A program made the position numbers and the translations under genes. From Syntrophobacterales bacterium (GTDB taxonomy: Bacteria > Desulfobacterota > Desulfobaccia > Desulfobaccales > 0-14-0-80-60-11), in contig JALNYP010000030.1 in the NCBI GenBank assembly GCA_023229795.1, positions 1 to 44,694 on the forward strand: a stretch of DNA of 44,694 bases, read 5' to 3'. Positions 1 to 7,292 of this stretch are shown here, piece by piece. The notes beneath the pieces were generated by a model. The model did not search any database. It saw only the letters and a list, made by a program, of their open reading frames with translations, and was not told where the DNA came from. Each line of letters starts with the position of its first letter. The first letter of the stretch is position 1.

Positions 1-32
1 GCCATCCCCTCACTGGTTTTTACCTGGCCGAC

Positions 33-533
33 TCAGCCGCAGGAATCGCAGCCGGAGGAGCAGGAGGACGGAGTGCTGCAGGAACACCCGCCCTGGGCCT
101 GGGTGGGCGTATCGCTGATGCCCACGACCTTGATCTTGAACTCCAAGGTCTGTCCCGCCAGCGGATGGTTGAAATCCACCACGAATTTATCCGGCTGGAT
201 CTCCAGCACCGTGCCGGACACGGGGCCGTGGGGGCTGGAGAACCGCAGTTGCTGGCCGACCTCAACCGGGTGGCCTTCCAACATGGTGGCGGGGAAATCC
301 CGCTTCAGGTCTTCCCGGGGTTCGCCGTAAGCCTGGTCCGGGGTGAGGACCACGTTCTTCTCTTCTTCTATGGCCATATCCATGACCGCATCATTGAAGC
401 CCTGGATGATGCCGCCGCCGCCCACCTGAAACTCCAGGGGACTGCGGCCTTCGCTGCTGTCGAAAACCGACCCGTCTTGGAGGGTGCCGGTATAGTGCAA
501 CTGGACGAAATCGCCATTCTTAACTTTGCTCAT
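33..533 (-). CDS. slyD: FKBP-type peptidyl-prolyl isomerase, SlyD family
   Basis: A 166-residue peptidyl-prolyl cis-trans isomerase and folding chaperone of the cytoplasm. The N-terminal half has the FKBP core (VQLHYTGTLQDGSVFDSS, then IIQGFNDAVMDM), the middle has the insert-in-flap region typical of SlyD (AYGEPREDLKRDFP), and NHPLAGQTLEF closes the FKBP fold. The C-terminus is a short Cys/Ser/Gly tail with six cysteines (GGCSCSTPSSCSSGCDSCG), a metal-binding tail like the one SlyD uses in nickel handling. The frame is open upstream to about 689, but the ATG at 533 follows AGGAG with a 5-nt gap and begins the conserved MSKVKNGDFVQLHY, so I take that start. Reads alone; no partner gene is adjacent. 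Family is secure; a role in nickel-enzyme maturation is inference. Confidence 0.95.
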   Translation of the reverse strand: MSKVKNGDFVQLHYTGTLQDGSVFDSSEGRSPLEFQVGGGGIIQGFNDAVMDMAIEEEKNVVLTPDQAYGEPREDLKRDFPATMLEGHPVEVGQQLRFSSPHGPVSGTVLEIQPDKFVVDFNHPLAGQTLEFKIKVVGISDTPTQAQGGCSCSTPSSCSSGCDSCG

Positions 534-691
534 AACTTCTCCTATAAGGTTCTGGGGGCAGGCTGTGCCTGCCGAGCCAGGGGCTGGATGGTAACTTGAA
601 GCGGCGCCTCTCCCCAGAGGTAGTGTCCACGCCGGCGGGTCAAACTGGTCGGCTTTTCCCGCGCCTTTAACCGTTGCCGCGGGATGCATCC

Positions 692-730
692 GGCCCGGGG
701 CGATAGTTCGCCGCGGCCGGCTCCCGGGCC
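692..730 (-). terminator. GC-rich hairpin after the cold-shock gene
   Basis: Perfect 8-bp arms (GGCCCGGG at 692-699 and CCCGGGCC at 723-730) enclose a 23-nt loop, starting 10 nt beyond the stop of the cold-shock gene. There is no T tract, so it may be a processing or protective hairpin rather than an intrinsic terminator. Confidence 0.3.
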
Positions 731-739
731 AAAGCCCTG

Positions 740-943
740 CTAAAGCTTTACCACGTTCTGGGCTTGCGGGCCTTTTTTGCCTTCCACGATCTCGAATTCG
801 ACTTCTTGGCCTTCCTCCAGGGTGCGAAAGCCCTCGCCCGTGATATTACTGTGATGGACGAAGACGTCGGGCCCGTTTTCTTGGGAAATAAAGCCGTAGC
901 CTTTGGAATCGCTGAACCATTTGACCTTGCCTTTTACCGGCAT
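740..943 (-). CDS. cspA: Cold-shock domain protein (CspA family)
   Basis: A 67-residue single cold-shock domain, full length for the family. RNP1 is GYGFISQ and RNP2 is DVFVHHSNI; the N-terminus VKGKVKWFSDSKGYGFI is diagnostic. It binds single-stranded RNA and DNA and acts as an RNA chaperone. A GGAGG lies 11 nt before the ATG. The gene is preceded by a leader of about 120 nt that runs to a good sigma-70 promoter (1071-1098), as is usual for csp mRNAs whose leaders fold differently with temperature. Which paralogue it is cannot be told from sequence. Confidence 0.95.
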   Translation of the reverse strand: MPVKGKVKWFSDSKGYGFISQENGPDVFVHHSNITGEGFRTLEEGQEVEFEIVEGKKGPQAQNVVKL

Positions 944-1070
944 GAGACATAGACCTCCAAAATCCGGCGCCGCGGCAGGTGTCTTGCCAAAAAAAATAAG
1001 GAGAACGACCGTAAAGCGTTCCCCTTCTGGAAAGGCTTACAGGCCTGCGTGCGCCTGGTTACTTACTTAA

Positions 1071-1098
1071 ATTTTATAAAAAATTTCATCTTTGTCAA
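1071..1098 (-). promoter_or_regulatory. Sigma-70 promoter of the cold-shock gene
   Basis: On the minus strand, TTGACA (1098-1093), a 16-nt spacer, then TAAAAT (1076-1071) in an AT-rich stretch. Predicted transcript start near 1064, giving a leader of about 120 nt. Confidence 0.65.
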
Positions 1099-1123
1099 AC
1101 AGTTAGTCGAAACGCCGCTGCTC

Positions 1124-1240
1124 CTAACCCGCCGGGCGGCAGGCGGGTTCGATCTTCCGAGAAGAAATCAGCCCCCGGGAATAGGTCAGCAACACCACCT
1201 GCAAGAGGATCCTGGGGTCATACGCGGCCCGGCCGCCGTC
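1124..1240 (-). pseudogene. Transposase remnant (IS1182/IS5-like, DUF772 region)
   Basis: A short frame closed by stops at both ends reads GGRAAYDPRILLQVVLL followed by TYSRGLISSRKIEPACR. This matches the N-terminal region of IS1182/IS5-type DDE transposases (pattern G-x-x-AYDPR-x-LLK-x-xLY-x-YS-x-G-x-x-SSRKIERAC). Only about 38 codons remain and no terminal repeats are visible. It lies directly downstream of two other gene fragments, so it marks an old insertion or deletion site. Confidence 0.55.
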
Positions 1241-1272
1241 TGCTGCAACCGGTGGTTAACTGGTCATCCTGG

Positions 1273-1389
1273 TCACTTGACCTTCTCGATGTCGCCAGGC
1301 TTCCAGCTCTTGTCGAGGGCGGCTTCGGTCGGACCATAGAGCCTGAGGATGGCGAAATACCCCTTGCCGGGAACGGTGGCGAGCCAACA
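1273..1389 (-). pseudogene. C-terminal fragment of a DUF1254/DUF1214 (COG5361) protein
   Basis: The minus strand reads WLATVPGKGYFAILRLYG, then PTEAALDKSWKPGDIEKVK and a stop. This is the typical C-terminus of DUF1214 proteins, where a Trp-rich strand and a Y-G-P-x-E...DKSWK-x-xDIE ending are conserved. Those proteins are normally over 400 residues and only the last 38 remain here. The fragment abuts the sulfatase-maturase fossil at about 1390 without any spacer, so the junction is a fusion of two unrelated genes. Confidence 0.55.
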
Positions 1390-2050
1390 TAATGATCGCA
1401 GGCATAGACCGAGCCGTCATGCTCCAGGGCCAGCCCCTTGCCGCAGAGGGGCGCCTGGGTGCACCGCGGCCTCAAAATAATGCACGTAGACCTGGCCCAG
1501 GTCCTTCCGGTACCACTCATCGAGGATGCGGCAGAGAAACCCCCCCAGTCATCCGGATCCACGCACCAGTCCTCCACCATGGAGTCTGGATGGCCTGGCC
1601 GGGCCTGGGGAGAACCGTCCACCGGCAGGAGTTGTTTCTTCCAGTATTGGGGGGGCGTATACCAAAAGCCCACGGGCTCGACGATGGGAATGAATTGCAG
1701 GCGTTTGGCTCCCACTTCATCTCGGAGAAACCGGTAGACCTGTAGCGGGTATTTTGCCGTCACGCGATTGATGGAGCTCAGGGTGGCGAAGTTGATCCGG
1801 TGTTTTCTCAGCAGCCGGGCCGCCCGGGAAGACCCGGTCGAAGCTCCCTTTGCCCGCCTTATCCTTACGGTAATGGTCATGCATCTCCTGGGGACCGTCG
1901 AGGCTCAATCCCACCAGAAAATTATGCTCCCGCAAGAACTCGCACCAGGCCTCATCCAGGAGCGTGCCGTTGGTCTGGAGGTCATTTTCACAGCGGACAT
2001 GGAGCGGGCAGTAACGCTTCTGCAACTCCACGATCCGGTCATGGTTATGA
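1390..2050 (-). pseudogene. Decayed anaerobic sulfatase-maturase-like radical SAM/SPASM gene
   Basis: Homology to anaerobic sulfatase-maturating enzymes (AslB/anSME) runs through alternating frames. Near 2050-1850 it reads LQTNGTLLDEAWCEFL, HNFLVGLSLDGPQEMHDHYR and GKGSFDRV. Near 1830-1540 it reads INRVTAKYPLQVYRFL, LQFIPIVEPV and CVDPDDWGGF. At 1540-1455 another frame gives FLCRILDEWYRKDLGQVYVHYF, and at 1450-1392 LCGKGLALEHDGSVYACDHYV. At least three frameshifts separate these pieces. The N-terminal CxxxCxxC radical-SAM motif is gone: the fragment begins directly beside the 3' end of the osmC-like gene. The 3' end runs into the DUF1214 fragment. Non-functional by all signs. Confidence 0.75.
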
Positions 2051-2512
2051 GAACCTGATCTGCAGCGGTGTCGGATTGTTGATGGTATCACAGAGCGGAC
2101 ACCTTTCCAGAAGTTCCTGATAAAAATCTTCCTTTTCACTTTCCGAAAGCTCCGAGGAAAACTCCACCTGCACCGACAGTTGTGAAAAACCCGCCCTGGT
2201 GTATGTATCCAGGCCAAAGGCACGGGAAGGGTCGACATCTCCGGCAATTGATAAACGGAGATCCTTCACCTCAATTTGCTTCTGCATTGCCATGATGCGG
2301 CAGATATTAATAATGCATCCCCCTAGAGCTATGATCAGGCATTCAGGCGGAGTAGGGCCGGCATCATCACCTCCCCATTCTTTGCGAACATCCATAAGGA
2401 TTTCATGACCTCGTGTCGTGGCAATTATTTGCCGATTGGTTCCTGCAGCCACTGAAGTAGAAAAGTGGAAAAGTTCCATTTTACCCTCTGACTTGTTTTC
2501 ATCTGCTTTCAT
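2045..2512 (-). CDS. OsmC-like / YhfA-type protein
   Basis: A 155-residue OsmC-fold protein. The two family cysteines are visible in ALGGCIINICR and ERCPLCDTINNP, with the conserved GPTPPECLIIALGGC turn and an Arg-Gly-containing first half. OsmC/Ohr members reduce organic hydroperoxides; the YhfA subgroup, which this resembles more, has no firm substrate and is often found with sulfur-transfer genes. Start at 2512 is supported by AAGGAG seven nt upstream. It is transcribed away from the LysR gene at 2670, which is probably its regulator. Its 3' end touches the radical SAM fossil. Confidence 0.85.
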   Translation of the reverse strand: MKADENKSEGKMELFHFSTSVAAGTNRQIIATTRGHEILMDVRKEWGGDDAGPTPPECLIIALGGCIINICRIMAMQKQIEVKDLRLSIAGDVDPSRAFGLDTYTRAGFSQLSVQVEFSSELSESEKEDFYQELLERCPLCDTINNPTPLQIRFS

Positions 2513-2574
2513 CGCGGTCTCCTTGGACTATAGGTTAATCTGATATTTCGCTTAAAATCTGTTGTCTGAAAAAT

Positions 2575-2588
2575 TCTTATATATAAGA
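2575..2588. promoter_or_regulatory. 14-bp perfect palindrome between osmC-like and lysR genes
   Basis: TCTTATATATAAGA is its own reverse complement and lies in the 157-bp divergent intergenic region, 62 bp from the osmC-like start and 81 bp from the lysR start. The region is AT-rich and must hold both promoters. The palindrome may be part of a LysR-type operator or overlap a -10 box. Confidence 0.35.
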
Positions 2589-2669
2589 TGTACAGAACGA
2601 TTCATGGCTCGTCCAACGAATTATTTTCATATACTTATCGGTAAATTCGATTAAAAAGGAGCGGACACT

Positions 2670-3575
2670 ATGGACATGCAGCGCCTGCAGACCTTCCGGA
2701 CAGTGGCTACCCTGATGAACTTCAATCAGGCGGCCGAAGTTCTGCACTATTCGCAATCAACCGTTTCAGCCCAGATCAAAACCCTGGAAAATGAAATCGG
2801 GATACTGTTGTTCAAAAGAATTGGAAAATCCGTCCGGTTGACTGAGGCCGGGGCGAAGATGCTCGTCTATGCCGATAAGCTTCTCGCCATCAAGGAGGAG
2901 GCCGTGGCCGAGGTAACGGGCAGAAATACGGTCTCCGGTCTCTTGACACTCCGGATGCCCCAGACCATGGCCACGCATTATCTGCCGCGTATCCTCTATG
3001 ATTATCAACCGCGCTTTCCAGGGATGCGGATGGATATCACCAGTTGCGCCCTGCATTCCCTGGAGCATGAATTGCGGATCGGCACGGTCGATCTCGCGTT
3101 TTTGTTTGCGGATGCCATCGGTGCGAACAACCTTGAATGCGAGTTATTAAGCATCGAGCCCCTCGCCATTGTCACGCACCCGAGTCATCCGTTAGCCGCT
3201 CGGAAAACGGTTGATTTTAAGGACCTCGAAAGACAGGTCCTGCTTTTTCCGAAAAGTGATTGCGGGTATCGGATGGTCTTTGAGCAGGCATTGGCGACGG
3301 AACGGGTGACCCCGGCCACCGTAATTGAAATGAACAGCATAGAGGCAATAAAACAGACGATAAGAGCTGGAGTCGGGGTAACCATAATCCCGGAGATTGC
3401 GATACGGATCAATGTGGAAAAGGGGGAAATGGCCAGAGTGTGCTGGGCGGATGATCTGGAAACCGGAGTCCTGATGATCCACTACAAGGATAAATGGCGC
3501 TCCCCGGCAGTCGAAGCCTTTATGGATACAATGAGGCGATTTGTCTCGACGCAGCAAGGATATATGGAGCAATAA
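2670..3575 (+). CDS. LysR-family transcriptional regulator
   Basis: A 301-residue LysR regulator. Residues 1-60 form the winged helix-turn-helix (MNFNQAAEVLHYSQSTVSAQIK, TLENEIGILLFKRIGKSVRLTEAG); residues about 90-295 form the periplasmic-binding-like effector domain. The ATG is preceded by AAAAAGGAG. Divergent from the osmC-like gene, the standard arrangement for a LysR regulator and its target. The domain resembles the CysB/CbbR/CysL range but the effector cannot be read from sequence. A hairpin with a T tract follows at 3615-3656. Confidence 0.93.
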   Translation: MDMQRLQTFRTVATLMNFNQAAEVLHYSQSTVSAQIKTLENEIGILLFKRIGKSVRLTEAGAKMLVYADKLLAIKEEAVAEVTGRNTVSGLLTLRMPQTMATHYLPRILYDYQPRFPGMRMDITSCALHSLEHELRIGTVDLAFLFADAIGANNLECELLSIEPLAIVTHPSHPLAARKTVDFKDLERQVLLFPKSDCGYRMVFEQALATERVTPATVIEMNSIEAIKQTIRAGVGVTIIPEIAIRINVEKGEMARVCWADDLETGVLMIHYKDKWRSPAVEAFMDTMRRFVSTQQGYMEQ

Positions 3576-3614
3576 ATCGAATGTGAATTTAAACAAACAA
3601 TAGAAAAGTCTCAT

Positions 3615-3656
3615 AAGGTTTCGAGCTGAACCGCTCAGGCAGCGTAACCTTTTTTA
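3615..3656 (+). terminator. Rho-independent terminator after the lysR gene
   Basis: AAGGTT (3615-3620) pairs with AACCTT (3646-3651); an inner stem GAGC/GCTC (3623-3626 and 3633-3636) lies inside, and a run of T follows to 3656. About 40 nt beyond the LysR stop. Confidence 0.6.
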
Positions 3657-3888
3657 CCCATCTTAAGGTATCTTTTTATTAATATTACTGGTAGTGATAT
3701 TTGTATATAGGAAGTTTGTAGTATCTTCGATCAAAAAGATTGTTAAGTTTTGAACATTTCCGGTAGGAATTCCATGAGGAGGCTCTTTGCTGGTCTGAAA
3801 TGAGATTATGCGGCAGGCTTGGCTTGGCTCCTCTTGGTTTGTCTCCATTCACGTTTCCGTTTGGGGTTACAGGAGTTGACTGGCTTTC

Positions 3889-4189
3889 AGCCGAAATTTG
3901 TTTTCATTTGCAGGTCGCAACCGCAAACCCCCTCCGGACCCGGTGAATGCCATCCTCTCCTTTCTTTACGCTATGCTTTTTGAATGATTGTGTGTCTGTG
4001 GCTCAATGTGGGCCTGGACCGACAGGTGGGCTACCTTCATGACTGCGCCCGGGATGGCCGGCCTTGGGGCTCGACCTGATGGAAGAACTTAGGCCCATAT
4101 TAGCTGACCGCCTGGCGCTTACCCTGATAAACCGCCGCCAACTCACCGACCAGGATTTTGACAGAGGCCAGGGCGGAGCCGTGCTCTTA
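3889..4189 (+). pseudogene. Degraded cas1 fragment
   Basis: Pieces of CRISPR-associated integrase Cas1 are readable in three frames. Frame one (3889-3987) gives LFSFAGRNRKPPPDPVNAIL, then SFLYAMLFE and a stop. Near 4007 a second frame gives VGLDRQVGYLH. From 4064 a third gives GLDLMEELRPILADRLALTL, INRRQLTDQDFDR and GGAVLL. These match the Cas1 blocks NRRPPxDPVNALLSF, GLDPxVGFLH and LDLMEEFRPxLADRLxLTLINRR in order, so the original was colinear. At least two frameshifts and loss of both ends make it dead. I see no repeat array, cas2 or other cas gene nearby. It runs in frame straight into a DJ-1/PfpI fragment. Confidence 0.8.
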
Positions 4190-4279
4190 ATGCAGGTTAT
4201 TCCCGACCAATCCTTCGAGACTTGCCCCACGCTGGATATTCTCGTGGTTCCCGGCGGTTGGGGCACGCGCCGGGAATCT
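4190..4279 (+). pseudogene. DJ-1/PfpI-family fragment fused to the cas1 fossil
   Basis: The frame that carries the last Cas1 block continues with VIPDQSFETCPTLD and ILVVPGGWGTRRE. This matches the DJ-1/PfpI (ThiJ-like) motif VIPDYSFEDAPPLDVLVVPGG-x-GTRR; only the strand-loop before the nucleophile elbow is left, and the catalytic cysteine region is missing. The frame ends at 4291. An in-frame junction of two unrelated gene fragments. Confidence 0.6.
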
Positions 4280-4328
4280 GGTTGCGTCTAGCGCCTGTTC
4301 TCCACCTGTTTTTTCTATTGGACAGAAA

Positions 4329-4343
4329 TGGCAAAAATAAGGC
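4329..4343 (+). promoter_or_regulatory. Possible sigma-54 (-24/-12) element before the acyl-CoA dehydrogenase
   Basis: TGGCAAA-AATA-AGGC keeps the GG-N10-GC spacing but the -12 block is AGGC rather than TTGC. About 50 bp upstream of the chosen start codon. No dyad like those of the hdr and gcvH promoters lies about 80 bp upstream. Tentative. Confidence 0.3.
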
Positions 4344-4391
4344 ATGATCTCAGGATTATGCCAACTTTTGATCTGCCGAAAGGACATGTCT

Positions 4392-5585
4392 ATGGACCAG
4401 CGTTACCTGGCCTGGCCTTTTTTTGATACCTTCCACCGCAGGTTTGCTCGGGACTTTGGGCAGTGGGCCGAGTCCGAACTGCAGCATTTCGAAGCTGATG
4501 AGGGGGCCGATGGCAAGGCCGCGAGAGAGATTTTCCTGCGTCTGGGAACTGGTAAATGGTTGGACAACTCCATCCCCGGGAGCCCCGGCGCCGGAGGAGA
4601 TAAGCACGACCTTCGCACCCTCTGCCTGATGCGGGAAATCTTGGGATATAGATCGGCAATTGCTGACGTGGCCTTTTCTGAGCCTTGGCTCGCCATCATG
4701 CCGATTGCCCTTTTCGCTTCCGAGCAGGTAAAAAGAGAACTTATACCTGCGTATTTACGGGGGGAGATGCTTCCCGCGTTTGCCCTTTCCGAGCCGGGGG
4801 CCGGGTCCGATGTCGCGTCCATCGAAGCGCAAGCCCTGTTGGACGGCGACCATTACGTTATTCATGGCCGCAAGATGTGGACCTCGAATTCAGGCCTCGC
4901 GGATAATTATGTGGTTTTTGCCCGAACCGGCGAGGGTCCGGACGCGCATGGTATCTCAGCTTTCCTGGTGGATGCGAGACTTCCCGGCATCACCTTGGAG
5001 CAGCGCCTTGCTGTCCTCTCCCCTCATACCGTGGGCACCCTGCATTTTGACCACGTTCACGTTCCTGCGGATCGGCTCATAGGTGCACCCGGCCAGGGTT
5101 TCAAAATCGCCATGGCTGTGCTGGAGCTCTTTCGCCCCACCGTAGGTGCCGCCACCCTTGGCATGGCGCGGCGCGCCATGGACGAAGCCATTGCCCGCAG
5201 CCTGAAACGAGTAGCCTTTAAGAAGCCTCTCTGTGAGCATCAACTAATCCAGGAGAAATTGGCGGACATGGCCGTAAAGGTCGATGCTTCAGCCCTGCTG
5301 GTCTATCGTGCCGCCTGGATGCATGATGTGGGTGAGCCACACCTCTCCCGGGAGGCTGCCATTGCCAAGTTATACGCCACCGAAGCCTCCCAGGAGGTTA
5401 TTGATCAGGCCCTGCAAATATTTGGGGGCTTAGGGGTTTTGAAAGGCATGGCAGTGGAACGTCTTTATCGTCATGTTCGAGCTTTTCGTATCTTTGATGG
5501 TACCAGTGAGATTCAAAAACTGATCATCGCCAAGGACATGCTTCGAGATCAAAATTTAAATATAAGAACTATTGAACGCCTGTGA
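4392..5585 (+). CDS. Acyl-CoA dehydrogenase
   Basis: A 397-residue flavoprotein that oxidises an acyl-CoA to the enoyl-CoA with FAD and passes electrons to ETF. Visible features: the N-terminal alpha domain, the FAD/substrate loop AFALSEPGAGSDVAS, the beta-domain Trp motif GRKMWTSNSGLADNYVVFAR, QIFGGLGVLKGMAVERLYR, and the catalytic base in FDGTSEIQK (Glu at about residue 373). Two ATGs lie 6 bp apart at 4386 and 4392; AAAGGA at 4379-4384 suits the second. The substrate is unknown: the Glu position is that of short/medium-chain and aromatic-pathway members. Not in an evident operon; a decayed enoyl-CoA hydratase 2.6 kb downstream hints that a beta-oxidation set once existed here. Confidence 0.92.
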   Translation: MDQRYLAWPFFDTFHRRFARDFGQWAESELQHFEADEGADGKAAREIFLRLGTGKWLDNSIPGSPGAGGDKHDLRTLCLMREILGYRSAIADVAFSEPWLAIMPIALFASEQVKRELIPAYLRGEMLPAFALSEPGAGSDVASIEAQALLDGDHYVIHGRKMWTSNSGLADNYVVFARTGEGPDAHGISAFLVDARLPGITLEQRLAVLSPHTVGTLHFDHVHVPADRLIGAPGQGFKIAMAVLELFRPTVGAATLGMARRAMDEAIARSLKRVAFKKPLCEHQLIQEKLADMAVKVDASALLVYRAAWMHDVGEPHLSREAAIAKLYATEASQEVIDQALQIFGGLGVLKGMAVERLYRHVRAFRIFDGTSEIQKLIIAKDMLRDQNLNIRTIERL

Positions 5586-5768
5586 TGTGAAACTTGGGAG
5601 GATTGTTGATATACTCTCCATGCCAAAATACGCATGAAGCATTGGCCCCGGAACCGGACAACATGTTATATTGACAGACGAAGTGAGGAAATAGGAAGGC
5701 CATGAGGCCTGCAGGTGACATATCCTGGGTGAGAATTCGCCAGGTAGCATCTGCTGTCGGTGAAACCG

Positions 5769-6626
5769 ATGCTGGTCAAGGGATATTATGATTTTTCCTT
5801 AAGGAAGGGCGGCGCGCCCTTTAGAACCGGTTCCGAGTTCGACGCCCAGATGTTTGCCTATTTCCGACTGGACGGCGATATCCCCCCACTTTTTCCCTAC
5901 ATCAACGCGGTGGCCGAATCGGCCAGTCTTCTGGAAACCCCCCCGTTTATCCGGTTTGTGCTGGACCGGTTCTCCTGCGGCCTCTATCCCGATCATGGCG
6001 TTGCCGCATCTTTTATAACCTCTCAGGAAGCCCTGGAGTTCTTAGACCGGTTGATAGACTTCCTCAATGATATCTGCGAACGCCGGGATAGTCTTGCGCC
6101 GAATTATAAGAAATGGAACCCAGTCCCGGTACTCCAGATCTTCCGGCTGCTCCCCCAAACCAACTGCAGGAGCTGCGGCTATCCTTCCTGCCTGGCGTTT
6201 GCCGCAGCTTTAAGTACCCGGAAAACAAGCCCGGAGCGCTGCCCCGGATTTAGCCGCCCCATATCGACCCAGGTGGTCTACCCGGTGCATGATAAACAAG
6301 GCAATCTGGTGTCCACGGTGACCCTTGAGTTCGATCCTGCCTATCTTGGTGGTAAACCGGCCCTGGAAGAAGCGCCTGGCCCTCCGCCCAGCAGCCCCGG
6401 GAAAACCGCGACCAAAGGCCGCGAATCCTTGGTTGTAGCTTTGACCGAGCGGGAACTGGAGGTATTGCGCCTGATAGCCCAGGGGGCCACGAATCTGGAG
6501 ATTTCTGGCTCTCTTTCGATCAGTCCCCATACGGTCAAAAGCCATGTAATCAATATTTTCAATAAATTAGGAGTTAATGACCGCACTCAGGCCGCGGTCT
6601 GGGCCCTGCGGCACGAGCTGGTCTAA
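5769..6626 (+). CDS. LuxR-type regulator with an internal 4Fe-4S domain
   Basis: A 285-residue protein (a GTG at 5760 in the same frame is an alternative start; neither has a strong ribosome site). Residues 1-120 are a domain I do not recognise. Residues 127-160 carry four cysteines, C133-x2-C136-x4-C141-x16-C158 in LPQTNCRSCGYPSCLAFAAA...ERCPGF, the spacing of the 4Fe-4S domain found in corrinoid/Fe-S proteins and RnfB (PF04060-like). After a Pro-rich linker, residues about 225-280 form a LuxR/GerE helix-turn-helix (TERELEVLRLIAQGATNLEI, SISPHTVKSHVINIFNKL). There is no response-regulator receiver domain. The build suggests a redox- or iron-responsive regulator (inference). The same Fe-S motif recurs in the gene at 7293, two genes on. 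Confidence 0.8.
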   Translation: MLVKGYYDFSLRKGGAPFRTGSEFDAQMFAYFRLDGDIPPLFPYINAVAESASLLETPPFIRFVLDRFSCGLYPDHGVAASFITSQEALEFLDRLIDFLNDICERRDSLAPNYKKWNPVPVLQIFRLLPQTNCRSCGYPSCLAFAAALSTRKTSPERCPGFSRPISTQVVYPVHDKQGNLVSTVTLEFDPAYLGGKPALEEAPGPPPSSPGKTATKGRESLVVALTERELEVLRLIAQGATNLEISGSLSISPHTVKSHVINIFNKLGVNDRTQAAVWALRHELV

Positions 6627-6752
6627 TCCTCCGATATTTCCTCCCGGCATATTCCTTTCCTTCCAGAAAAAATGTGCTCCTCCCCCAAATGGGGGATTCA
6701 TTGTCCTGATGATCCTCATAGACTCTTTGCATAAAACGTTGAGGTTGACATC

Positions 6753-7160
6753 ATGGATTACGCGCAGCTTACTGCTCCTTGTGGCTTACCATGCTTTGCC
6801 TGCTATAGGTATCTGGCCAATGAAGATGAAAAGATGCGCCAACTGGTCTCACGGGAGTTAGGAATTCCGGTGGAACAGGCGGTTTGCTCCGGTTGTCGCA
6901 ACCTCCAGGGCAAGCCTGCGCATCTCCCCATGCCCTGCCGGATTTACCCTTGCGCCGGGGAGCACGAGATTAAATTTTGCTGCGATTGTGCGAACTTCCC
7001 CTGTGATTATCTGCATCCTTATTTTGACAACGCCAAACTGTGGCATAACACCAAAGTCTTTCATCTATGTCTCATCAGGAAATTGGGTTTGGAAGCTTGG
7101 GCTCAAAACAAGGCCGCCCAGGTGTTGGCAGACTATTCTTTCAAAAAATTTACCCTATAG
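6753..7160 (+). CDS. DUF3795 cysteine-rich protein
   Basis: A 135-residue protein with about twelve cysteines. The N-terminus YAQLTAPCGLPCFACYRYLA and the paired motifs CSGCRN, PCRIYPCAGE and CCDCANFPCDYL fit DUF3795, a family of small, probably zinc- or Fe-S-binding proteins common in anaerobes. GAGGT about 9 nt before the ATG serves as ribosome site. It sits between the Fe-S LuxR regulator and the Fe-S/DUF3786 gene, all on the same strand with gaps of about 130 bp. A second DUF3795-like gene follows at 10157. No biochemical role is known. Confidence 0.75.
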   Translation: MDYAQLTAPCGLPCFACYRYLANEDEKMRQLVSRELGIPVEQAVCSGCRNLQGKPAHLPMPCRIYPCAGEHEIKFCCDCANFPCDYLHPYFDNAKLWHNTKVFHLCLIRKLGLEAWAQNKAAQVLADYSFKKFTL

Positions 7161-7292
7161 CTTGGCCGGCTGCACCAAAACGGCAATAAGTATTAACCCT
7201 AAGGCGGGATTGTCTGATCCGACCTTTTCGAATCCCCCTACCCGCTACCAGCAAAGCCGGGGTTTGGCAGACTATAAAAGGAGGAAATCGAG

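Noticed and set aside
3663..3848. A 61-codon minus-strand frame after the lysR gene
   Set aside because: Low-complexity product in AT-rich intergenic DNA, with no family resemblance or ribosome site.
3889..4391. A CRISPR array accompanying the cas1 remnant
   Set aside because: I looked for regularly spaced direct repeats around the remnant and found none.
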